A stretch of DNA of 6,948 nucleotides from Peptostreptococcaceae bacterium (GTDB lineage: Bacteria > Bacillota > Clostridia > Peptostreptococcales > Peptostreptococcaceae). The stretch covers positions 1 through 6,948 of the forward strand of contig JAFOOW010000038.1 of the NCBI GenBank assembly GCA_017425305.1, in the 5' to 3' direction. A program made the translations under genes and the position numbers. Positions 1 through 6,948 of the stretch are shown here, piece by piece; position 1 is the first letter of the stretch; each line of letters starts with the position of its first letter. The notes under the pieces were generated by a model. It saw nothing but the letters and a program-made list of their open reading frames with translations, did not search any database and was not told the DNA's origin.

Positions 1-1217
1 ATTTCAGAAAACTTATCTATATAAAGCTTGGCTACATCTGATGGAATAGTATTTTCATCTTCATCTTTTGCAGTTAATATAGCTAATGCATAATGTTCTA
101 TATCATTAAAGTCTATAATACCTTTTTCTCTTTTTTTATCTTGATAGTTATCTTCAAATTCAATAACTAGTTCAGATATAGATTTTACTATAGGATGTAA
201 GTATTTAATTTCATTATAAATTTGACTATTACTCTTGTAGAAAGTAGCTCCTATTATATTTTCTAGTGATTTTTTATTTTTATCTCTTATAGCTTTAGCA
301 CTATCTCTAGCTTCTTTTACATAACTAGGAGTGTCCTTTCCAAGACGTTTTACTCCTTTTGCAAAGTTTTCAAAGTTCATAGTAGTCATAGCTATATAAG
401 CTTCATTCCATCCATTATTACAAGCTTTTACTATATCCACTATTTGTGAGTATTCTATATTAAGTTTATTTTTATAATCTTCTAATTCTTCTATTCCGTC
501 TACTAGCTCTACTGCTTTTTTCATACTAGTTTCAATACCTTCAATTTCTATTTTAACTGTATCTAAAATAGACTCTGACCATATTGAATTTGAAAAATCA
601 AAGTTTTCATCTATATTAAATAAGTCTACCGCATCATTTAACCATTGTTTTGGATATGGTGATGCCATAGCAAAGTTATATATAGATAACACCATATCTT
701 GTAGTTCTTTATCTCCTCTTTTTTCAGCATAGCTTTCAACTAAATTTAAAAAACCTTCGTTTTTTTCTTCATAGAATTTTTCAAATACTTCTTCTATTAC
801 CTCTTGTTTTAAAAGATTACATTCAGTTTGGTCACCTATCCTAAAGTTAGGATCTAAGTTTATCTTATGGAAGTTAGATTTTATTACATCTAAACAAAAT
901 GAGTGTATAGTTGTTATACTTGCTCTATTTAATAAAATCAACTGATTTTGTAAGTGTTTATTTTCTGGATTTTTATCTAATGCTTTTGCTATAGCATCTC
1001 CTATACGCTCCCTCATTTCTGAAGCAGCTGCATTTGTAAAAGTAACAACTAATAACTTATCTATATCAATTGGATTATCTATATCTGTAATCATTTTTAT
1101 AATACGTTCAACTAGAACTGCTGTTTTTCCTGAACCTGCAGCTGCTGCTACTAATAGATTACAATTTCTACTGTCTATTACTGCCTGTTGTTCATCTGTC
1201 CATTTAGGAGAACTCAT
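1..1217 (-). CDS. addA: AddA, helicase-nuclease subunit A (N-terminal 405 residues, 3' end outside window)
   Basis: AddA is the 3'-5' superfamily 1A helicase and RecB-type nuclease subunit of AddAB, which unwinds and resects double-strand DNA ends for RecA-dependent repair in the cytoplasm. The visible part begins MSSPKWTDEQQAVI, a Q-motif typical of AddA. Walker A, AAAAGSGKT, is at residues 24-32 with catalytic Lys31. Motif Ia, VVTFTNAAASEMRERI, is near 57-72 and motif Ic, TTIHSFC, at 102-108. The AddA/RecB signature GIIDFNDIEHYAL lies near 366-378. The ATG at 1217-1215 shares one base with the addB stop (TAATG) and follows an AGGAGAG site, so the start is well supported. Full-length AddA is usually about 1200-1250 residues, so motifs II-VI and the C-terminal nuclease domain lie beyond the left edge. 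No frameshift or internal stop is seen. Identity is near certain from the motifs and the addB neighbour. Confidence 0.97.
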   Translation of the reverse strand, partial: MSSPKWTDEQQAVIDSRNCNLLVAAAAGSGKTAVLVERIIKMITDIDNPIDIDKLLVVTFTNAAASEMRERIGDAIAKALDKNPENKHLQNQLILLNRASITTIHSFCLDVIKSNFHKINLDPNFRIGDQTECNLLKQEVIEEVFEKFYEEKNEGFLNLVESYAEKRGDKELQDMVLSIYNFAMASPYPKQWLNDAVDLFNIDENFDFSNSIWSESILDTVKIEIEGIETSMKKAVELVDGIEELEDYKNKLNIEYSQIVDIVKACNNGWNEAYIAMTTMNFENFAKGVKRLGKDTPSYVKEARDSAKAIRDKNKKSLENIIGATFYKSNSQIYNEIKYLHPIVKSISELVIEFEDNYQDKKREKGIIDFNDIEHYALAILTAKDEDENTIPSDVAKLYIDKFSE

Positions 1218-4200
1218 TACTCAATCTCTCCTCTCATTTTATTTATTATTTCATCTTGGTCTTTTTTATTTATTATTCTATAATCATTATCTTTCATAGT
1301 ACTATCAAATTGACATATTGAAGAATATTGACAGAAATCACAAGAAGTAGATTCCTTACTTTTATAAGGTGATATTCCTATATTTCCTGCTAACATATCA
1401 CTACTTAATTCTTTTATAGTGTGTTTTACATATTTTCTAAGTACCATAAATTCATCAGCATTAACCCCTGATGTATTTTTTGATATAGTACCATCTTTAT
1501 TTATAGAAGCTGGTATAACTGATGATGTACCTTTCTCACCTTCAGGTAATGTATTGTCCATTTTTCTTATTATATTTTGGTCCTTTAAAACTAAACCTTT
1601 CATTTTAAGTTGTTTTAAAATCTCTTCTCTTATTTCATTGTCTTCCATATCTTCATTTTTCTTTATTATAGGGTCATCTATTTTAAAGTAAAGTATAGCA
1701 GCTGGATTTATATTTCCATTATTATATTTTGCACTTTCAAGTATTGCATCTAGATAAACTAATAACTGTAGTTGTAATCCATAATATACATCTGTAAGAC
1801 TTATATTTTTATTTCCAGATTTATAATCTACTATTCTTATGTATTTGTCTTCATTTTCTTCAAACATATCAATTCTATCTATTTGTCCAATTAGATTTAT
1901 TTCTTCACCATTGTCTAGTTGAATTTTTATAGGAGGATATTTTCCTTTAACTCCAAACTCAACTTCATAATCTACTGGGTCAAAAGAGCCTTTTTTAACT
2001 TGTTCACTTATTATAGATATAGCTGATATAAGCATATTTTTTAATCTATAAGCTAAGTATTTATATCTAGCTGAACTTTCTAATATATATCCTGGTATTT
2101 TAGCTACAAGTTCTTCTACTATTATGGTAACCTTATCTCCTATATACTCTGGAGTTATATCTCTCCAATCTAGATTATCTATAGAAAGTTGTTTCGAAAA
2201 TTTGTCTAATATGTTATGTACAAAGGTTCCAAAGTCAGGTGGTGTAAACTCAAACTCTTTTCTTTCTTTAGCTTTAAGCCCATATTGAACAAAGTATGCA
2301 AATGGACATTGTGCATATTTTTCTAATCTAGAAACACTAAATAGTTTACTACTATATAGCTCTCTTATTTTTTCACTTTCTATTTTTCTAACTTGATTAG
2401 TGTAGTTAAGTCCATTTACTATATTTTCAGCTCTAAACTTATATTCTTCATCATTTATAAAGTATTTATATACATCTAACCAAGCTTCATTAATATATTT
2501 TTCTTCTTCATATTCTTTTATATATTTTATAAGCTCATTAAAAGTAGGTGCTTTTGTACTTATACCTTCTAATATTTCTTCATTAGTTTCATATTCTATA
2601 TCATTTAAATAGCTCTCATTTTTTATATTAGGGAATATTTTTTTTAATCTTGATATTATAACTGAAGGTCTTAAAGTTTTACCTTCATGGTCTGATATAG
2701 GATATGTTACTGTTAATGATTTAGTAGTTGAAGTTAGTGCTCTATATACTAAAAACTGTTCTTCAAAAGTTTTAGTTTTACTATCAATATCTACTTCTAC
2801 ACCTTTAGCTCCTAAGCTTGATCTATCACTATCATTTAAAACTCCATCATCTTTAGATATTAATGGGAATATTCCATCTGTTGTTCCCATTAAATATAAA
2901 TACTTTGTATTTGGATTTTTCATTCTATCTACACTACTCACTAACACTTGGTCTAAGCTTGGTGGTACTGTAGCTAATTCATATTCATCAAATCCAATAC
3001 TTATTATTTTTATAAACTTATCTAAAGTTATGCTGTCATCTCCCATTATCTCTACAATTTGATCTAATATATCAACTACTATATCCCATACTTGAGAGTA
3101 TTGATTAGCTAAATCTATTTCATTATTAGATTTAAAATTATCTATCATTACTTCTAATGTATTAGGTATATTTATATCTATTAAAAACTCATATATATAT
3201 TTACATATATCCTTAGCTTTATTTTTTCCTTTTAGCTTGTCTTGTAACTTTATTATCGGGTCTATTATTATTTTTCTTGTTTCATTAACTTTTTCTATTA
3301 TTTCTGTTTCATATTCATCTGCTTCAATATCTAATCTATGATTTAATCTATATTTCCACTCTTCTTCAAACCACTTCTTACCTTTTATCCCATTTGCTAA
3401 AACATAGTTTTCAAGAAGACTTATATCTTGTGTATCTATTCCTAGTAATCCACTCTTTAAGTATCTAAACATAGTTTCATAATTATATCTTCTATTCTGC
3501 ATTTCTAATGCAGCTATAATTAATACTATTATTGGGTTACTTTTAGCTTCTTTTTTCTTATCTATATAATTAGGTATCTTATATTCATTAAATATTGATT
3601 GCACTAAAAAGTCATATCTAGTTAAATCTCTTGTTACTACTGTAATATCTCTATATCTAACTTTTTCATCTCTAACTAAATGAACTATCTCTCTAGCAAT
3701 TTGCTCTACTTCAGAATATAAATTGCTAAATTCCTTTATTGCTATACTATTAGTTTCTTCTTCATAAGTTTTATATGGATATGAATAATAGTTTTTTTCT
3801 AAATGCTCTAGTTCTTCATTTCCATTAAATCTTTTTATTTTTGTCGAGTTTAAACTAATTTCAGGCTTAATAGGTACTCCTGCTTCTAAACATAACTTCT
3901 TTAATTTTTCTTCTGTAAATTTAGTACGAGAGAATATATCTGTTTTATTGTAAGTTTTAACTAACTTATTATCTAAAGTTAAAGTTATATTTACTTCTGA
4001 TGCTTTGCATAGTAAACTTCTTATAACCTTATACTGATTAGGTGTAAACCCCGTAAATTCATCTATGTATATTTGTGCTCCATCAAAGTAAGTACACATT
4101 TCTATTTTATCAGCTAAAGAAGCTAATAAATCTTGAGAATCTACATAGTTTTCATGTAATATCTTTTCATAACTTTCATAAACTTTGCTTATATCTTGAA

Positions 4201-4663
4201 GTTTAAGCTTTAAAGTTTCACTATCAACCTCTCCTGCTATGTTTTCTAATACTTCTGGTGTAATACTATATTGTTTAAACTCAGAAATCATATCTGCTAC
4301 AGTAGCTACAAAGCCTGGCTGTGATGATGTTTTTGAAAATATATTTAATTCTGAACTTACAGCTTCTAATGCTTTAAAAATCATCATAGCTCGTCCACTA
4401 TCATTAATATTTATATCTGTAAGACCTCCTACTTGAGAAAATACTATATTACTTAAAGTTTTAAAACTTAAAACTCTAGCTCTTAAGTACGGATCTTTTC
4501 CAATAAAATTACTTAATCTTTTTTCTGATTCAAATGTATATTGCTCTGGTACTAGTAATATTATAGGAGATGTATTTCCATCATTAACTTTCTTGCCTAT
4601 TTCTTCTAAACAGTATGTGGTTTTACCACTACCACCCCTCCCAAATATAAACCTAAGACTCAT
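1217..4663 (-). CDS. addB: AddB, helicase-nuclease subunit B (complete, 1148 aa)
   Basis: AddB pairs with AddA. In the family it has a helicase-like fold that is not a working motor, helps recognise Chi, and carries a C-terminal nuclease that cuts the strand opposite to AddA's. Visible here, numbering from the Met at 4663: Walker A GRGGSGKT at 8-15; a degenerate Walker B-like YIDEFTGFTPNQ with Asp201; the AddB signature YLYLMGTTDGIFP ending at Pro600; a RecB-type nuclease domain from about 775, with His816, GQIDRID (Asp929), DYK (Asp946, Lys948) and QLLVY (Gln966, Tyr970). Cys786 and the CxxCxxxxxC at 1108, 1111 and 1117 match the 4Fe-4S cluster that closes this domain in known AddB proteins. 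Length fits the family (about 1150-1170). A Met three codons upstream (4672) directly abuts the GGGAGG site and so has no spacing; the Met at 4663 has 9 nt and starts MSLRFIFGR, so it is preferred. The start overlaps the preceding gene by 11 nt and the stop overlaps addA by one base. Confidence 0.97.
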   Translation of the reverse strand: MSLRFIFGRGGSGKTTYCLEEIGKKVNDGNTSPIILLVPEQYTFESEKRLSNFIGKDPYLRARVLSFKTLSNIVFSQVGGLTDININDSGRAMMIFKALEAVSSELNIFSKTSSQPGFVATVADMISEFKQYSITPEVLENIAGEVDSETLKLKLQDISKVYESYEKILHENYVDSQDLLASLADKIEMCTYFDGAQIYIDEFTGFTPNQYKVIRSLLCKASEVNITLTLDNKLVKTYNKTDIFSRTKFTEEKLKKLCLEAGVPIKPEISLNSTKIKRFNGNEELEHLEKNYYSYPYKTYEEETNSIAIKEFSNLYSEVEQIAREIVHLVRDEKVRYRDITVVTRDLTRYDFLVQSIFNEYKIPNYIDKKKEAKSNPIIVLIIAALEMQNRRYNYETMFRYLKSGLLGIDTQDISLLENYVLANGIKGKKWFEEEWKYRLNHRLDIEADEYETEIIEKVNETRKIIIDPIIKLQDKLKGKNKAKDICKYIYEFLIDINIPNTLEVMIDNFKSNNEIDLANQYSQVWDIVVDILDQIVEIMGDDSITLDKFIKIISIGFDEYELATVPPSLDQVLVSSVDRMKNPNTKYLYLMGTTDGIFPLISKDDGVLNDSDRSSLGAKGVEVDIDSKTKTFEEQFLVYRALTSTTKSLTVTYPISDHEGKTLRPSVIISRLKKIFPNIKNESYLNDIEYETNEEILEGISTKAPTFNELIKYIKEYEEEKYINEAWLDVYKYFINDEEYKFRAENIVNGLNYTNQVRKIESEKIRELYSSKLFSVSRLEKYAQCPFAYFVQYGLKAKERKEFEFTPPDFGTFVHNILDKFSKQLSIDNLDWRDITPEYIGDKVTIIVEELVAKIPGYILESSARYKYLAYRLKNMLISAISIISEQVKKGSFDPVDYEVEFGVKGKYPPIKIQLDNGEEINLIGQIDRIDMFEENEDKYIRIVDYKSGNKNISLTDVYYGLQLQLLVYLDAILESAKYNNGNINPAAILYFKIDDPIIKKNEDMEDNEIREEILKQLKMKGLVLKDQNIIRKMDNTLPEGEKGTSSVIPASINKDGTISKNTSGVNADEFMVLRKYVKHTIKELSSDMLAGNIGISPYKSKESTSCDFCQYSSICQFDSTMKDNDYRIINKKDQDEIINKMRGEIE
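1226..1232 (-). promoter_or_regulatory. Ribosome binding site for addA
   Basis: The minus strand carries AGGAGAG eight bases before the addA ATG at 1217, inside the last codons of addB. Together with the TAATG stop-start overlap it points to translational coupling, which would help keep the two subunits in balance. Confidence 0.75.
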
Positions 4664-5414
4664 AGTTTTCATCCTCCCATGCTTCGTAATTTACCTCTTC
4701 CTTATTACAAAGCTTATTAAACTCACAAAACTTACAGTGATTATTATTTTTAAGACTATTTTCATCTTCATAAGAAGTTGTTTTTATAGTATCTATATAG
4801 TTTTTTATATTTTTCTTATTTTGTATATGTTTTTCTTCACTATATTTTATAGTTATTGGTTCATTGTAATACTCTGGTTGATAATAGTTTATACTTATAT
4901 TTTCACAACTTATATCTTTGTTGTATAGTTTGGGTATAACTTCCTTTGCTAAAAATAAATAAATTATAGTTTGCATTCTACTTTCAACATTCTTATATTC
5001 TAATTTTCTATTTTCAGTTTTCCAATCCCATATACTGATGTTATTTTCACTTATTATCACTAAATCATATTTAGCCTGTATGCTAATATCATCTAGCTTA
5101 AATCTTACTTCATACTCTGGTAAGTATATATTTTTATCCTCTAATGGAATTAATCGTTTTATTTTATCTAACCATATATGAAAATCATGATTTTCACAGT
5201 ATTCTATTCCTGTTGGAATATTGTTAAAGTACCTTTCACATATTAAGTGAAAATCTGTTCCTAGTTTTAGATTTTCGTAATAATCTCTGCTATTTTCATC
5301 ATCTTGCTTCCAGTTTACTTTATCTATATATTTATATTTAAATTTTAAAGGGCAAGACTTATATGTATTTATAGAATTTTGACTATATAAAAAGTTTTTT
5401 AATTTTCTATTCAA
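4653..5414 (-). CDS. Stand-alone PD-(D/E)XK nuclease of the RecB/Cas4-like Fe-S class (253 aa)
   Basis: This is a small RecB-family nuclease with no helicase part. The N-terminus has the Y-x2-C-P entry motif (YKSCPLKFKYKY, Cys21) that opens the nuclease domain in AddB. It is followed by His56 in GTDFHLICERYF, Asp117 in AKYDLVI, the metal-binding DWK triad residues Asp130 and Lys132, and the QTIIY motif (Gln148, Tyr152). The C-terminus has CKFCEFNKLC, with Cys227, Cys230 and Cys236 spaced exactly as in AddB, so a 4Fe-4S cluster with Cys21 is predicted. All catalytic positions are intact. The start codon is TTG, supported by AGGGGAG six bases upstream and by the absence of any other Met before residue 147. 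It overlaps the helicase gene by 8 nt and addB by 11 nt. It most likely acts with the helicase encoded just before it; a role with AddAB is also possible. Nuclease family is clear, polarity and partner are inferred. Confidence 0.88.
   Translation of the reverse strand: MNRKLKNFLYSQNSINTYKSCPLKFKYKYIDKVNWKQDDENSRDYYENLKLGTDFHLICERYFNNIPTGIEYCENHDFHIWLDKIKRLIPLEDKNIYLPEYEVRFKLDDISIQAKYDLVIISENNISIWDWKTENRKLEYKNVESRMQTIIYLFLAKEVIPKLYNKDISCENISINYYQPEYYNEPITIKYSEEKHIQNKKNIKNYIDTIKTTSYEDENSLKNNNHCKFCEFNKLCNKEEVNYEAWEDENYES
4673..4678 (-). promoter_or_regulatory. Ribosome binding site that fixes the addB start
   Basis: The minus strand reads GGGAGG ATGAAAACT ATG. The first ATG (4672) touches the site and cannot be used efficiently; the second (4663) is nine bases away, the normal spacing. 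The site lies in the Trp-Glu-Asp codons near the end of the nuclease gene, consistent with coupled translation. Confidence 0.75.
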
Positions 5415-6948
5415 CTAACTCTCCCCTTTTCTCTTTTATAAATCTTCCTAGCTTATTAAAGTAAAAACTAGGTTTTTGTTGTTGTTTTTTATTGCTATTT
5501 CCATCTTTGTAACTATATCCTGATAACATAAGCATTTCCTTTGCTCTTGTTATTCCAACATATAATAATCTTATTTTTTCATTTATTATATCAATTTTAT
5601 ATTTATACATATAATCTTTTGGTGGATTACCACTTAAAATTGATTCTACCTCTGATTTAGCTATAGCTACTGGATTTTTATATTTATCCTTTAAGTACCA
5701 TAACTCACCTTGGAACTTCTGATTTATATCTGCTGGGAATTTAAATTCTGTTAAATCTAATAAGAAAACTACATCCCATTCCATTCCTTTAGATTTATGA
5801 TATGTACATACAGTTATACCTCCAGGCTTTGGCTCATATCCATTTATCTCATAAATTATTTCACTTATATAGTTAAATACTCTATTTCTATCATCTAGCA
5901 ATATTTTAGCTATATCATATAAACTAGTATTTGGATTATCTTGAACTAAATATCTTACATAAAAAGCAATATAATCTATCATCGCTTTTTCTTCATCTGT
6001 AATTTCTATGTTTTCACCAATTAATAATATAAGCTCATCCATTTTTATAGATTGATATTCTAATATTTGCTTTATACTATTTATTCCTTTTATAAAACTT
6101 AAATATATAGAATCTTCATCAGCTATAACAACTTCTCTAATAACTTCATCTGTATTATAAATAATATCTTCTACAGGATATTTTTTTAGCTTTATTAAGA
6201 ATTCTTCTTTGCCAATTTTATTATCTGTTCGAATATATACTTTTTCTAGTACAGCTAATAACTTTTCTATATTGTCACATTCAGAAATATAATCAATTAT
6301 ATATCCAATATTATTTATAACTCTTCTTTTATGACCTGAGTTTGGACCAAGCTCATCAAACTCTATATTTCTTTTTTCTAGTACTTGTCCTATTTCTCTT
6401 ATTTGATTATTAAAAGGTACTAATATACCTATGCTTTTATCTGGAGTTGTATTTTTTATATACTCCACAAATTTTACAGTTTGTCTAATTTCTTTTTCCC
6501 AAGTTTCATACCATTTAACATTTAATAAATATTTATCTGGCTTTGGATTTTCTTTATAGCCCTTACCTTCTGGTACAGTTCTAACTTCCATTTTTTCTAA
6601 TGCACTTCTACATTCTTCTAAATAAAATTCATCTGTAACAAAATTAACAAGTTCATTTGCTAATTCTATAATATCTTTTGAACTTCTATTAGACATGTCC
6701 ATCTTATAGCAGTTGTCTGCTTCTTCCATAAACTCTTTAAAATACTTAGGGTCTGATGATGAGAATGTACCATTTATACTTTGGTTTACATCTCCAACTC
6801 TAACTAAATTATTATTATTTTCTGCTATAAGTTTTATTATCTTTCCTTGAAGCTCATTAGAGTCTTGGCATTCATCTTCAAATATATATGAATATCTATT
6901 TTGGAATTTTATCTTTAAAGCTTCATCACTACTTAGTGCTTTATATGC
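5407..6948 (-). CDS. UvrD/Rep-family superfamily 1 DNA helicase (C-terminal 513 residues, 5' end outside window)
   Basis: The frame is open to the right edge, so the Met at 6729 is internal: the 73 codons upstream of it encode core helicase motifs. Motif II/Walker B, YIFEDECQDSN, is at about 6856-6888. Motif III, VGDVNQSINGTF, is at about 6763-6798. A motif IV-like SNRSS is near 6680-6692. The 2A/2B region includes IGILVPFNNQIREIG. Motif V, VCTYHKSKGMEWDVV, is near 5770-5818 and motif VI, RLLYVGITRAKEM, with its conserved Arg residues near 5530-5570. Walker A and motif Ia must lie outside the window. The product should be an ATP-driven 3'-5' DNA translocase. It ends about 40 residues after motif VI, without the nuclease domain that RecB or AddA would carry there, and the next gene supplies such a domain. 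Motif II has Cys where most UvrD proteins have Tyr, and motif III differs from the usual GDxDQSIYxFRGA form. It belongs to a UvrD-like clade distinct from UvrD/PcrA proper; the exact family is not resolved. Confidence 0.9.
   Translation of the reverse strand, partial: AYKALSSDEALKIKFQNRYSYIFEDECQDSNELQGKIIKLIAENNNNLVRVGDVNQSINGTFSSSDPKYFKEFMEEADNCYKMDMSNRSSKDIIELANELVNFVTDEFYLEECRSALEKMEVRTVPEGKGYKENPKPDKYLLNVKWYETWEKEIRQTVKFVEYIKNTTPDKSIGILVPFNNQIREIGQVLEKRNIEFDELGPNSGHKRRVINNIGYIIDYISECDNIEKLLAVLEKVYIRTDNKIGKEEFLIKLKKYPVEDIIYNTDEVIREVVIADEDSIYLSFIKGINSIKQILEYQSIKMDELILLIGENIEITDEEKAMIDYIAFYVRYLVQDNPNTSLYDIAKILLDDRNRVFNYISEIIYEINGYEPKPGGITVCTYHKSKGMEWDVVFLLDLTEFKFPADINQKFQGELWYLKDKYKNPVAIAKSEVESILSGNPPKDYMYKYKIDIINEKIRLLYVGITRAKEMLMLSGYSYKDGNSNKKQQQKPSFYFNKLGRFIKEKRGELVE
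5421..5427 (-). promoter_or_regulatory. Ribosome binding site for the nuclease gene (TTG start)
   Basis: The minus strand reads AGGGGAG AGTTAG TTG: a strong Shine-Dalgarno match six bases before the TTG at 5414-5412, lying inside the last codons of the helicase gene. It decides the non-ATG start and suggests re-initiation after the helicase stop (TAG at 5409-5407). Confidence 0.75.

Noticed and set aside
1419..1691. Plus-strand reading frame of 90 codons
   Set aside because: It is antisense to the AddB nuclease domain, with no recognisable motif; a shadow of addB.
4239..4436. Plus-strand reading frame of 65 codons
   Set aside because: It is antisense to the AddB N-terminal region, with no motif or supporting context.
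4593..4928. Plus-strand reading frame rich in Ile, Phe and Tyr that looks like a membrane protein
   Set aside because: It lies antisense to the nuclease gene and the start of addB. Antisense of Asn/Lys/Glu/Ile-rich AT codons gives hydrophobic runs by default, and the opposite strand has clear conserved motifs.
4653..5414. The small nuclease as CRISPR-associated Cas4
   Set aside because: The catalytic and four-Cys pattern is shared by Cas4 and AddB-type nucleases, but there is no repeat array or cas1/cas2 in the window and the neighbours are helicase and addBA.
5400..5510. Programmed frameshift joining helicase and nuclease into one RecB-like protein
   Set aside because: The A-run in the KKQQQK stretch is not in the right phase for a -1 slippery heptamer, no slippery site lies in the 8-nt overlap, and the TTG start has its own strong Shine-Dalgarno site. 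Re-initiation explains the arrangement better.
5407..6729. The helicase as a complete 440-residue protein starting at the Met at 6729
   Set aside because: The frame continues open to 6948 and encodes motifs II and III upstream of that Met, so the gene is cut by the window edge and this Met is internal.
1..6948. Mobile element, phage or recent transfer signals
   Set aside because: No transposase, integrase, terminal repeats, tRNA or composition break was seen; the AT-richness and codon style look uniform across all four genes.

Overview
The window is strongly AT-rich. It is coding on the minus strand from end to end, with no intergenic gap. Four genes read right to left: a UvrD/Rep-type helicase (5' end beyond the right edge), a small stand-alone PD-(D/E)XK nuclease with a predicted 4Fe-4S cluster, addB (complete), and addA (N-terminal third only, running off the left edge). 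AddAB in place of RecBCD, A/T-ending codons with many ATA and AAA, GGAGG-type ribosome binding sites and one TTG start all point to a low-GC Gram-positive bacterium. A clostridium, possibly of the Peptostreptococcaceae, is likely; this is an inference from composition and gene content, not a species call.

Layout: 6948-5407 holds the helicase C-terminal part, with motifs II, III, IV, V and VI visible. 5414-4653 holds the nuclease. 4663-1217 holds addB. 1217-1 holds the start of addA. Every junction is an overlap (8, 11 and 1 nt), and each downstream start has a good Shine-Dalgarno sequence inside the end of the preceding gene. This indicates one polycistronic message with coupled translation. 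The promoter must lie beyond the right edge and any terminator beyond the left edge; no internal promoter or terminator is evident.

Function: AddA and AddB form the helicase-nuclease that resects double-strand breaks, responds to Chi, loads RecA and degrades linear foreign DNA. The upstream pair resembles a second RecB-like machine cut into two polypeptides: the helicase ends about 40 residues after motif VI, and the next gene begins at the point where a RecB-family nuclease domain would begin. The small nuclease carries the same catalytic residues and the same C...CxxCxxxxxC cluster pattern as the AddB C-terminus. The most interesting point in the window is this helicase plus Fe-S nuclease module placed in one operon with addBA. 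Whether it is an independent repair or defence complex or an accessory to AddAB cannot be told from sequence alone.
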